Positions 1 to 8,259 of a stretch of 64,000 nt of DNA are shown here, piece by piece. The stretch's first letter is position 1. The number at the start of each line of letters is the position of its first letter. The notes under the pieces were generated by a model. The model worked only from the letters and a program-made list of their open reading frames with translations. It had not been told where the DNA came from and ran no database searches. The DNA is from Dechloromonas aromatica (nom. nud.). GTDB lineage: Bacteria; Pseudomonadota; Gammaproteobacteria; Burkholderiales; Rhodocyclaceae. Where the stretch lies: the NCBI GenBank assembly GCA_017848965.1, contig JAFIHA010000043.1:1-64000 (forward strand), in the 5' to 3' direction. The translations under genes and the position numbers were made by a program.

Positions 1-1
1 C

Positions 2-532
2 CCGGCCGGCATCGCCCAGCTGACGCCGAACAACCACTTCCTGTTCGCTGGCAAGAACCTGTCGATCGCCAGCGGCCAGGACAGCAACCTGATCGCCCAG
101 GGCAACCAGAGCATCGCCGTCAAGGACGGCATCGCCCTCTTCACCGTCGGCAAGGCCGGCAACCCCCAGAAGCCGAACCAGGAAACCGGCACCCACCTGC
201 ACGCCGCCAGCGGCAAGGTCAGCCTGCAAAGCCAGAGCGGCAAGACGATGGCCGCCGCCGACAAGAAAGTCACCTTCGCCAGCACCCACGCCAGCCTCAA
301 CGTCGGCGCCCCCAAACACGTCCTCGCCACCGCCCAGGGTGCCTACCTCAAGCTCGAAGGCAGCAACATCCAGCTCCACGCCCCGGGCAAGGTGGAATTC
401 AAGGCCAGCAGCAAGAACTGGACGGGGCCGAAGAGCGATTCGAGTAGCTTGAGTTTGCCGAAACCCAAAGCAATACCGCCATGCTCGCAGCAACAAGCTG
501 ATAGCGCGGCAAATGGCGCGGGCTTATTGTAA
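2..532 (+). CDS. vgrG: VgrG, C-terminal end (partial, 5' end outside window)
   Basis: The frame is open from the first bases of the window and ends at a TAA. The protein is made of short beta-strand repeats rich in G, S, Q and N, as in the DUF2345 beta-helix/needle region of type VI VgrG spikes; it includes a run similar to GTHLHAASGKVSLQSQSG. Only the last 176 or so residues are visible, so the gp27/gp5-like core cannot be checked. VgrG trimers cap the Hcp tube and carry effectors. The adaptor gene starts 2 nt after the stop, which suggests translational coupling and a vgrG-adaptor-effector-immunity cassette. Confidence 0.85.
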   Translation, partial: PAGIAQLTPNNHFLFAGKNLSIASGQDSNLIAQGNQSIAVKDGIALFTVGKAGNPQKPNQETGTHLHAASGKVSLQSQSGKTMAAADKKVTFASTHASLNVGAPKHVLATAQGAYLKLEGSNIQLHAPGKVEFKASSKNWTGPKSDSSSLSLPKPKAIPPCSQQQADSAANGAGLL

Positions 533-534
533 GC

Positions 535-1503
535 ATGACATTCGGCGAATTGGATTTGGGCTACGAAACACTCTATGCACTCGTTGATCCATTTTTTGGC
601 GAGCCTCCCGCCTTTGATTGTTCGTCAGATCAGCAAGCGAGTTTTGCTGCGCTTTCGGAATGCCGTACGCGAGCTTGGGGGCGACCGGTCTGGGTTGCAT
701 CCGGTGACCGGCCGCTGATCGAGCCATTTCGTCTGCCATTCATCGTTCAGTTGGAGGTCGGAGATCCATTGCTGGATGACCTGCAACAACTAGCGATTAA
801 CGAACATGCCGCCCAACTGGATGGCGTGCCGAGCGCTGCTTATCGGCTGGGAAGCTTCATCCAGAGCGACATGCCGCCTGAACTCATCATGCAGCGCTTG
901 GAAGGCATGTGGTCATACAGCCATCGCTCACTGGCTCGTCGCTATTTGCGTTTAGGAGATCGGCGCGTAATGGAACTTCTGTTCCATGTTGTCCGGCCGC
1001 AAGTCGTTACCAACTGGCTGGGGCCACTGGGTGGCTGGTGTATCCTGGGCCGGTCTTTCGGATGGCATTGGGTTAAAGGGGCGATGAGCGACACTGAATT
1101 GTCTGAAAACGACAGTTACCGGCGTCAAAGCGTTCTCGATGAAGCTGCCGGGCGCGAAATGAATTTGAGATTGAACGATGCCGAGCATGGATTGCTGCTG
1201 CAAAGCGAAGCCATTTCGCTGGCCTTGACCCGCTTGCAGCAAGAGGGCGTAGCGCCGGATGCAGCTATTTACAGTCGCTTGCCGGATGCACTTAGCAAAG
1301 CGGGAACCTACCGCTTTCGTTCGCCACAAGACAGTGCTGTATTTATCGCAAACACGCTAGGGGCTTCCCGGCGCGTCTCAAACGAATGCTTGCAGAAGGC
1401 TTTGGCCCTGTACCCAAGCTCAACGGAGTCGCTTGAAATCCTGCTGGAGCGCACCGTCGATGAGATGGCGCCCCACGTGAGTATGTCAAATGTGAGAACC
1501 TGA
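535..1503 (+). CDS. DUF4123 T6SS adaptor (Tap/TEC-like)
   Basis: A 322-residue protein directly between vgrG and a large effector, the canonical position of DUF4123 chaperones that load a specific effector onto its VgrG. The N-terminal part (YALVDPFF, residues about 15-22) and the mid-protein segment around residues 133-150 (RYLRLGDRRVMELLFHVV) resemble the DUF4123 lobe; the C-terminal half is a variable helical region, probably the effector-specific part. It is a cytoplasmic chaperone and not secreted with certainty. Family assignment rests on pattern recognition plus context. Confidence 0.8.
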   Translation: MTFGELDLGYETLYALVDPFFGEPPAFDCSSDQQASFAALSECRTRAWGRPVWVASGDRPLIEPFRLPFIVQLEVGDPLLDDLQQLAINEHAAQLDGVPSAAYRLGSFIQSDMPPELIMQRLEGMWSYSHRSLARRYLRLGDRRVMELLFHVVRPQVVTNWLGPLGGWCILGRSFGWHWVKGAMSDTELSENDSYRRQSVLDEAAGREMNLRLNDAEHGLLLQSEAISLALTRLQQEGVAPDAAIYSRLPDALSKAGTYRFRSPQDSAVFIANTLGASRRVSNECLQKALALYPSSTESLEILLERTVDEMAPHVSMSNVRT

Positions 1504-1507
1504 AATC

Positions 1508-4500
1508 ATGACCTGCAAAATTTGCGAACACAGCGGATTGGCTTTTCTTTTTACCTACCATGGCGCGATTGCAAGCGATGCAAAGCTGGCGCCCATCGGT
1601 GCGAATTTACTAGCCACACATCAGGAAAGCATCGCGGCGCTCGGGTTGCCGGAGGTCAAGCATGCGCGCTATGTGTTGCGTTTGTTGCGCCCTGGATACC
1701 TGCATATCTACCATGAGACCGAACCAGCCTGGCTGGCACAAAAAAAGAAAGCTCAGAAAAAAATCGACCCTGAAGCAGGCCACTGGGAAAGCTTTCGCAT
1801 TACCGACGAGCATGCGCTGATTCCAGAAGATCATCCTGACTTTGGGACAAAAGCGCCGTTTCAGTGCTCTCGGGATGGCGGCAGTCATTTGCTGACGGCG
1901 GTGACCTATCGCCTGCCAGATGCACATGGCAGCGGCAATATCTGGGTCGCATTCAGTGCAAATCGCTGGACGTCCAAGCTACGCAAGAAAAACAAGGCAA
2001 ATACCGAAGTCATGCAGGCCATTGACATTGCCGCGCTACTCGGTGGCAATCTTGAAGCCAATATGGTGAAACCTGAGGCGGCCTGGCTTGACAAGTATCT
2101 GACCGAGTTTGCCTTGACGTATTTTCGTCAGGGTAGCAAGGAGTCGGCATTTCCCTTCGCCAATACGCTGTATCACCAAGGCAAACAATTTCAGAAGCAT
2201 CTTGGCGATCTGGATGGCAATCACCCCAAGACCAAAGATCGTTCCGTCGTGTTTGTCTTGCGCGATCCGGTAGGAACATCAGCTTCGCTTGGCAATGTCA
2301 GCGCCGCACGCCATCGGCAGGCAGTGGACTACGCCCAAAGCCAGCGCCATCCGCTGGGCGCGGCGCAAGCGATCGATTTCATTCGCGACGGTGTCTATCA
2401 AGCCAAGGAAGCCGAGCTAAAGAGCCGGCCGCTGAAGAAGAGTGATGCCTACAATGCAATTGGCAAGCCGCTATTTTCAGACAGGGACATGCGCGCCTTT
2501 CCTGACGGCGCGGAACTGAGCAAGTGGATGTATATGGGCACGATGAGCTATCAAAGCTTCGTCGACGGCAAGAACATCCATAAAAATTTGCCCGCCTCGG
2601 CGCGCTGGCTAGGGCTGGTCGGCCAGATGGGTTATGGATCGGTCATCGCGCCCATTCAGGATGTGGCAACGGTTCAAACCAGAATCCTGACGCGCAAGAT
2701 GGATCGCTTGCACGACGGCAAGGCCAAGGAAACCTTTCAGCAGGATTTTCAGGCAGCGCTGGACAAGTTCGAGCAGCAGCTCTGCCAACACAGTGCCGAT
2801 CATGCTGCTTTCATCGGGCACCCTGCGCTTAAAGCGTATTTCCTTGAGCACTTTGACCCGGAAGACCCGAATAGTCCCCGGCAGGAATGCAAACCCGGCA
2901 TTACCTATATGGAAGAAGCCAACCAGGCCCTGATCGGTTGGGGGGGCATCACGCCGGAGTCGGAAGCAGCAATCAAGGCACTCATGGATGCCAAGATTGA
3001 AAGTCTGGATGGCTGGGCGTTACGAGCGCTGGTGGCCAATCAGAAAGGCCTGTTCTCGACCTTGGATGATTTCTGGAGCCAGCAATACGATTGGTTCACC
3101 AATCCCGCCAACAAGCTCGACAAGTCCTACGACGCCCTGAAAGCGCTACTCGGCGATGAGGAGGTTGCCAAGAAACTCTATGTGCCGCGCTTTGGCTGGC
3201 TCAATTCGGCGGGCATTGGCCTGAGTTTTGGGATGATGGGATTTCTGGGCGGCGCGGCAACCCATATCGCAGCAAACGCCCTGACGCGGGAATTTCCGTC
3301 AACGGTCAGTGCGGGGGGCAAGGCCATCGGCAAAGCGCGCGGTCTTGCCGACCTCATGGCCAACGGCATCGTTGCCAAGGAATTGAAGCTGGCGGCCAAG
3401 ATCAACACCTGGTGCAACCATCAGGCGGCATTGCTGGAGGGCGCTCTCCACAAGAAGCCGCCCGCCAGGCCGCTTTATGTCCGTACGACCGTTACCATGG
3501 CGCAGGCATTGGAAATTCTGGTCGACATGAAGGCCCAGAAAGTCAGTTTCAACCGAAAGACGCGTGAACTATTTCAAATCCTGGAAAGCATGCCCGAGGC
3601 GATGCGTTCGCAAACCATCTCGCTCGATTTCCTGACAACCGACGTGGCGCTTGATGACGCCAAGAACATCAAGGGGGTTGCCGACAGCGCCGAGCAGGTT
3701 CGGGTTTCTGTGCTCAGCCATACCAAGGCGGCCGGTGTGGGCGTTGCTTCGCTGAGCGTGGCGCAACTGGGGGAGATCTACCGCAAGGCCCACCGCTTCG
3801 ATGCCCTGAAAAAAGGGCTGGTCGACATCGTGCGCGATGGCGTGCCGCAACTCTCGAAGTTCGTGGCGAGCGCTGGCGGTGCGGTGGCCTCGTTGCCCGG
3901 CGCCGCCGCGCGTGGCATGACGGAGCGGGCCGGTCATTTCGCCTTCTTCGGGGCCTTCCTGCAATACCGCTTGATGTTGGGGAACGAAGAGTCGATTCAG
4001 AAACTGGAGGCCAAGCTGGCCGGCAGCCTGACGCCGGTGCAGCGCGAAGCGATTCAGGATGCATTGGCAATTACGAAGCTTGGTCTTTGGGATAACTACG
4101 CAGGGGTTACTGGTGGGGTTACGGAATTGATGGGCATCGGTGCCCATGGCATGCAACTGACGGGGACGGCTTCGGCATTGCTGACGGTGGCGGCATTTGC
4201 CGGGGCGGCAGCGTCGTTTTTTAATGCGATGCAGAATTTTACGAAGGCGATGGGGAAGCGGAAGGAGGGGGATGACTCTCTCAAAAATGCATATTACGGA
4301 GTTGGTTTTCTTTACGGACTAGCAAGCGCTTCTTTTGCTGCCTCCGGCTTCGAAATAGCCGTCCACTGGTTCGTCGAACGCAAGGTGCTGCCGGTCGGCT
4401 TGACGAGTACCGCCACACGCTTTGGTTACGGGATAGCCTTGCGCGGTCTGAGCCTGACCGGCTGGGGGCTGGTCTTTACGGTCGGCGCGTTCGCGGTTGA

Positions 4501-4714
4501 AGGTATCGTTGCCTACTACGACCGCACCAAGCTTGAAACCTGGGTAGAGGTTTGTTATTTCGGCGACAAGCCCAAGTATCGCGGACCCGATGGCAAGGCC
4601 AATGATCCCAGCAACTGGGATTCGGAAGCCAAGTTTCTGGGCCTTTCGCTGGAAGAAGCATCCGGCCAAGGTGCGGTAGAGGCCGATGTGCCGGAGAAGG
4701 CAGAAGCGGCATGA
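1508..4714 (+). CDS. T6SS effector, BTH_I2691/VasX-like, membrane-active
   Basis: A 1068-residue protein starting 5 nt after the adaptor gene. The N-terminal region has the family signature of this effector class: a CxxC start (CKICEHSG) and ARYVLRLLRPGYLHIY at about residues 52-70. The middle is long and helical. Hydrophobic segments occur at roughly residues 560-590, 865-905, 928-957 and 972-1003, as expected for colicin/VasX-like effectors that insert into target-cell inner membranes. Function is inferred from the family; no catalytic motif is seen. The stop overlaps the next start by 4 nt (ATGA), as is usual for an effector and its immunity partner. A fragment of this gene is repeated at 5941-6316. 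Confidence 0.85.
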   Translation: MTCKICEHSGLAFLFTYHGAIASDAKLAPIGANLLATHQESIAALGLPEVKHARYVLRLLRPGYLHIYHETEPAWLAQKKKAQKKIDPEAGHWESFRITDEHALIPEDHPDFGTKAPFQCSRDGGSHLLTAVTYRLPDAHGSGNIWVAFSANRWTSKLRKKNKANTEVMQAIDIAALLGGNLEANMVKPEAAWLDKYLTEFALTYFRQGSKESAFPFANTLYHQGKQFQKHLGDLDGNHPKTKDRSVVFVLRDPVGTSASLGNVSAARHRQAVDYAQSQRHPLGAAQAIDFIRDGVYQAKEAELKSRPLKKSDAYNAIGKPLFSDRDMRAFPDGAELSKWMYMGTMSYQSFVDGKNIHKNLPASARWLGLVGQMGYGSVIAPIQDVATVQTRILTRKMDRLHDGKAKETFQQDFQAALDKFEQQLCQHSADHAAFIGHPALKAYFLEHFDPEDPNSPRQECKPGITYMEEANQALIGWGGITPESEAAIKALMDAKIESLDGWALRALVANQKGLFSTLDDFWSQQYDWFTNPANKLDKSYDALKALLGDEEVAKKLYVPRFGWLNSAGIGLSFGMMGFLGGAATHIAANALTREFPSTVSAGGKAIGKARGLADLMANGIVAKELKLAAKINTWCNHQAALLEGALHKKPPARPLYVRTTVTMAQALEILVDMKAQKVSFNRKTRELFQILESMPEAMRSQTISLDFLTTDVALDDAKNIKGVADSAEQVRVSVLSHTKAAGVGVASLSVAQLGEIYRKAHRFDALKKGLVDIVRDGVPQLSKFVASAGGAVASLPGAAARGMTERAGHFAFFGAFLQYRLMLGNEESIQKLEAKLAGSLTPVQREAIQDALAITKLGLWDNYAGVTGGVTELMGIGAHGMQLTGTASALLTVAAFAGAAASFFNAMQNFTKAMGKRKEGDDSLKNAYYGVGFLYGLASASFAASGFEIAVHWFVERKVLPVGLTSTATRFGYGIALRGLSLTGWGLVFTVGAFAVEGIVAYYDRTKLETWVEVCYFGDKPKYRGPDGKANDPSNWDSEAKFLGLSLEEASGQGAVEADVPEKAEAA

Positions 4715-5904
4715 GCGCTTACGACTTCAAGCACGCCAATGAACTGCGCGAAGTGGGACATGCGCCGGTTGGCGAACGGGGTGCAAAAACGGAGTATCTG
4801 CCCAAGGACAAGCCGGCTTCCGAAACGCCCAAGACCTATGAACTGGTGCGCCGGGCCAGCGAGAATGCGCTCTACTTCGAGAGTAGCTGGGTAAGAGGGC
4901 GGGGGTGGGCGAGTATATTTGCTTTTGGGATGTTGGCGCTCATAGCCTTGTTTATTTGGCCTATTTCAGATCTTTCGTCAGATGTCGTTCGGTTAATGGC
5001 GGAAGGAAGGGCCTTCGTGGCATTAACTTCTGCGCTCCTAGTCGTTGCATTTGGGTTAGCTGCCTTTGTGACAACCACCGCCGCCATCCGAGCCTTCCGA
5101 ATCGACCTCTTCGGCCCCAAGGACGTCCCGCTGGTTTTCAACCGCAAAACACGCAAGGTATACAAATTCATCCAGAACATGCCCACCCGGGATCTCAGTT
5201 CGCCGAAGGCCATCGTCAAATACTGGCTGACCGCCTTTCAGCCCTGGCCGATGCTGCTGATCGAATACGACTGGGATTGCCTGGAAGCGGAGTACTTCGA
5301 GAAAACCAGCCTGCAAGGCAATGTCGTGCAGACCATCAACATCCTGCAACTCATCGTCAAGGAAAGCCCGACCAGCGACACGGTGATCGGCACCATCAGC
5401 CTGGCTTCGCCCTTCATGGTGGGCAAGCAAATGGCCTACAACCTCTGGGAACACATCCGGCGCTACATGGAACAAGGTGGCCCGATTCTCAACCCCGGCG
5501 ATCAACCAGCGCCGCCGTACCCGACCAATCTTTTACAGTCGGCCAACACGATGACCAAAGGTGGCTGGGTATTGGCCCTTGTCGCTTGCTGGTGGAGCAC
5601 AAGTAAGATCATTGAATTCGGCCTTCCTCCCACAAATCAGGGCACCTTCATCGATCTGGCAATCGTATTTTGTTTGTTTATTGCTGACTTGACGCTGCTG
5701 GCAATCATCTTCAACTGGCTAGCCTTCAAATGGGGCAAGGATATCGAATTGCCGCAAGAGCTTCAGGCCGACGCCGGAGCCATGCTCGACCTTAAACGCA
5801 TCGCCGCCATTGCCAATGGCAAGGCCGTAGCGGAATTGCCGTCGGAAACACCCTCTCCGATGACCTTCAAGGGCAGTTCGCGAAAGAGCGGAAAGCATCG
5901 CTAA
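4711..5904 (+). CDS. DUF6708-like membrane protein, candidate immunity protein
   Basis: A 397-residue protein with paired hydrophobic segments at about residues 68-88 and 105-128 and again at about 285-300 and 315-338, separated by a soluble domain that carries the conserved-looking NRKTRKVYKF and a tryptophan-rich stretch. This matches the DUF6708 proteins that accompany BTH_I2691-type effectors. The 4-nt overlap with the effector implies co-translation. An inner-membrane protein next to a membrane-active toxin fits an immunity role, but this is inference; an accessory role in effector delivery is possible. Confidence 0.7.
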   Translation: MSAYDFKHANELREVGHAPVGERGAKTEYLPKDKPASETPKTYELVRRASENALYFESSWVRGRGWASIFAFGMLALIALFIWPISDLSSDVVRLMAEGRAFVALTSALLVVAFGLAAFVTTTAAIRAFRIDLFGPKDVPLVFNRKTRKVYKFIQNMPTRDLSSPKAIVKYWLTAFQPWPMLLIEYDWDCLEAEYFEKTSLQGNVVQTINILQLIVKESPTSDTVIGTISLASPFMVGKQMAYNLWEHIRRYMEQGGPILNPGDQPAPPYPTNLLQSANTMTKGGWVLALVACWWSTSKIIEFGLPPTNQGTFIDLAIVFCLFIADLTLLAIIFNWLAFKWGKDIELPQELQADAGAMLDLKRIAAIANGKAVAELPSETPSPMTFKGSSRKSGKHR

Positions 5905-5940
5905 GTGTTTGGGATAGCTCCTTGCGCCAGCCATGGGAAA

Positions 5941-6316
5941 CCTGAGTCGCATTCAGTGCGAACCGCTGAACGTCCAAGCTGCGCAATAAAACAAGGCCAG
6001 CCAGGCGGTCGACATTGCTGTGCAACTCGGTGGCGCAACGTCAGTGCAGCACGCCATCGGCAGGTCATCGCGCCCATCCAGGATGTGGCAACGGTGCAAA
6101 CAAAAATCCTCACGCGCAAGATGGATCGCTTGCACGACGGCAAGGCCAAGGAAACCTTTCAGCAGGATTTTCAGGCAGCGCTGGACAAGTTCGAGCAGCA
6201 GCTCTGCCAACACAGTGCCGATCATGCCGCTTTCATCGCGCACCCTGCGCTGAAGAGTTATTTCCTTGAGCACTTCGACCCGGAGGACCCGAATAGTCCC
6301 CGGCAGGAATGCAAAC
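5941..6316 (+). pseudogene. Scrambled remnant of the upstream T6SS effector gene
   Basis: About 375 bp that align with three separated pieces of the effector at 1508-4714. Bases 5941-6034 match 1941-2047 with small deletions and an in-frame stop; 6035-6061 match about 2291-2318; 6062-6316 match about 2642-2894 almost exactly. Identity stops sharply at the GCAAAC shared by 2889-2894 and 6311-6316. Two internal deletions and a frameshift mean it cannot encode a working protein. An open frame of 154 codons (5905-6369) crosses it but its first half is not effector-like. It is best read as a relic of an older effector copy. Confidence 0.85.
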
Positions 6317-6358
6317 TTGAGCTTCCCCCGCAATGCCGTCCGCAAGGGAATGGCGCGA

Positions 6359-6889
6359 TTAACGCATGATCGCCGTGATGATATCGACGTCCCTGCGCAG
6401 GGGCGGGTCTTCCGGTGACTTCTGCTGACGCTTCGCCGATTTATTCATGGCGATTTTTTTTGGCGACGCCTTGCGCGCCATTTTGTTTTTTTGGGGTTTG
6501 ACCGGGCGTTTCGCGGTTTTCGCCTTTACCGGCCCAGCCGATGGGGGTTCTTCCAGGACGAGCAGGGGATTGCTCTGTGCCTTGGTGAGATCTTCGGCGG
6601 AAATATTCGGCGAAATTTCTGGGGGGGCTGCCTTTGTTGCGCTTGCCGCGGGCGGCGCTTCGGTTTTGCTGACGGTGATTGGCGCAGGAGTACTGGCGGC
6701 AGCAAGGGGGGGCGGTGCTTCGGACTTCGGCAGGAGTTGCGGGCCGTAGAAAAGGGCGAGCAGGAGGAGCAGGGTGCTCAGGCTTAGCAGCGCGGTCGCT
6801 ATGGCAAGGTCCATGCCTTCGCGCTTTTTCCCGGCTGGATTGCTGACCAGGCGGGCGTATTCGGGATCGAGATCTTTCAGGATGCTCAT
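6359..6889 (-). CDS. Unrecognised single-pass membrane protein, Pro/Ala/Lys-rich
   Basis: A 176-residue protein. One strong hydrophobic segment lies at about residues 28-50, followed by a Pro/Ala/Ser-rich linker (about 55-95) and a strongly basic, Lys-rich C-terminal region (about 120-165). This layout suggests an inner-membrane anchor with a periplasmic, wall-facing tail. It is divergent from the M15 peptidase gene, so both may be expressed from the 6890-7090 gap. I do not recognise a family; a T6SS link is from position only. Confidence 0.65.
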   Translation of the reverse strand: MSILKDLDPEYARLVSNPAGKKREGMDLAIATALLSLSTLLLLLALFYGPQLLPKSEAPPPLAAASTPAPITVSKTEAPPAASATKAAPPEISPNISAEDLTKAQSNPLLVLEEPPSAGPVKAKTAKRPVKPQKNKMARKASPKKIAMNKSAKRQQKSPEDPPLRRDVDIITAIMR

Positions 6890-7090
6890 GAAAATCGATT
6901 CATCATTTAATGAATTGGATGCGGACTTTGAAAAATTCCTGTTTCAAAGTTGCAAGATGCAGCCATTATATGAAAAACGCAAGTTCACGGCTGCATTCGT
7001 TTGTACTAAAATCTCGACTCCCCAATGGCATGTCGCTGGCAGCCTGGCGGAAAATTCCATCTATACATAGACCAACGGGCGGAGTCGGGC

Positions 7091-7942
7091 TTGGTTGTTG
7101 CAACGATCGCTGCATATTTCTTTCTGGTTGCGTTTGCCGCCGTACTTGTCGCATTTCCCGCCTACCGTAGCCGCGTGACGGCGCTTTTCTGGGGGGTGCT
7201 CGACGCCGGGGCCGTGCCGACGCAGCGTTTCGCCCGTGGCGCTTGGGATGCGCTCCTTGCTTCGGGTCGGGCATTGAGCCAGGCGCGTCGGCGCGTGGTG
7301 GCCTTTGTTGCCGGCAATCGCTTGCTGGTGTCCTTGACCGGCGTGGCCTTCGTGCTGCCGACGCTGATTGCCTGGTGGTTTGGCGGCTTGAGCCTGTTTT
7401 CGTTCAGCGACGCGGATCAGCAATTTTCGGTAGACCGGCAGATCGCCCTGCTGCTTGAGGGGGAGCAACTGGTGCCGCCGGCGCCATTGCCGCCGGAAGC
7501 TTTCACGACCCGGGAAGTGGAGATGGTTCGTCCCGATGCGGCGCACGCGAGCCGGGACTGGCTGCGTCTCGACGAGGAATTCCGGCAGCGCTTGCTGGTG
7601 GCGTTCAAGCTGATGAAGGAGCGCCACGGTTACGAGATGGTGCTGATCGAGGGCTATCGCTCGCCGGAGCGGCAGGCCCAGTTGGCGGCGCAAGGGAGTC
7701 ACGTGACGCATGCTGGCGCCTACAGGAGTTATCACCAGTACGGTCTGGCCGCCGATTCGGCTTTTCTGAAGGACGGACGGATCGTCATTTCGGAACGCGA
7801 TCCCTGGGCGATGCGCGGCTATGCGCTGTACGGGGAAGTCGCCGAACAACTTGGGCTGACCTGGGGCGGACGCTGGAAACTGCTGGATTACGGACATGTC
7901 GAGTTGCGCCGGGCCGGTGTGCTCGGGCGGACGACTGAATGA
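7091..7942 (+). CDS. Membrane-anchored M15 peptidoglycan peptidase (VanY/CwlK-like)
   Basis: Two hydrophobic N-terminal segments (about residues 2-23 and 75-105) are followed by a D-Ala-D-Ala/L-Ala-D-Glu peptidase domain. The zinc-site signature is visible as SYHQYGLAAD at about residue 213 (S-x-H-x-x-G-x-A-x-D) and DYGHVEL near residue 265. The start is taken as TTG at 7091 because GGAG lies 6 nt upstream; an ATG at 7025 gives an unlikely 22-residue hydrophilic extension. M15 enzymes cut wall stem peptides in the periplasm. In a T6SS locus it may locally open the wall for apparatus assembly, which is inference. Confidence 0.8.
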   Translation: MVVATIAAYFFLVAFAAVLVAFPAYRSRVTALFWGVLDAGAVPTQRFARGAWDALLASGRALSQARRRVVAFVAGNRLLVSLTGVAFVLPTLIAWWFGGLSLFSFSDADQQFSVDRQIALLLEGEQLVPPAPLPPEAFTTREVEMVRPDAAHASRDWLRLDEEFRQRLLVAFKLMKERHGYEMVLIEGYRSPERQAQLAAQGSHVTHAGAYRSYHQYGLAADSAFLKDGRIVISERDPWAMRGYALYGEVAEQLGLTWGGRWKLLDYGHVELRRAGVLGRTTE

Positions 7943-7976
7943 TGTCAGTTCGGAAAAATCACGGAAGGAGGGGCTG

Positions 7977-8243
7977 ATGAGCCGACCATTCATCTTGCTG
8001 GGTGACAAGACGGACCATGGTGGCGTCGTCATTTCGGCGTCGGGGACGAGCGACTGGAACGGGCGCGGGATCGCCCGCATCGGCGACAAGGTGACCTGTC
8101 CCAGAAAGGGGCATGGCAGCGTGACGACCATCGTCACCGGCGATCCGACGGCGATCATCGACGGCCAACCGGCCGCCCGGCATGGCGACAAGACCGCCTG
8201 CGGCGCGACCTTGCTGGCCAGCCAGTGGCAGACGACGGATTGA
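7977..8243 (+). CDS. PAAR-repeat T6SS tip protein
   Basis: An 88-residue protein starting at ATG 7977 behind a strong GGAAGGAGGGG ribosome site. It carries the PAAR pattern of short beta-turns: GIARIGDKVTCP, IIDGQPAARHGDKTACGA, with spaced Cys and His that bind the tip metal ion. PAAR proteins sharpen the VgrG spike. It has no C-terminal toxin extension, so it is a plain tip. A longer reading from 7896 overlaps the end of the peptidase gene and is not favoured. Confidence 0.9.
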   Translation: MSRPFILLGDKTDHGGVVISASGTSDWNGRGIARIGDKVTCPRKGHGSVTTIVTGDPTAIIDGQPAARHGDKTACGATLLASQWQTTD

Positions 8244-8259
8244 GACAAGACTGGCTGGC

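Noticed and set aside
7061-8248. 395-codon minus-strand frame opposite the M15 and PAAR genes
   Set aside because: Shadow of two well-supported + strand genes in high-GC DNA; lacks any recognisable domain or ribosome site.
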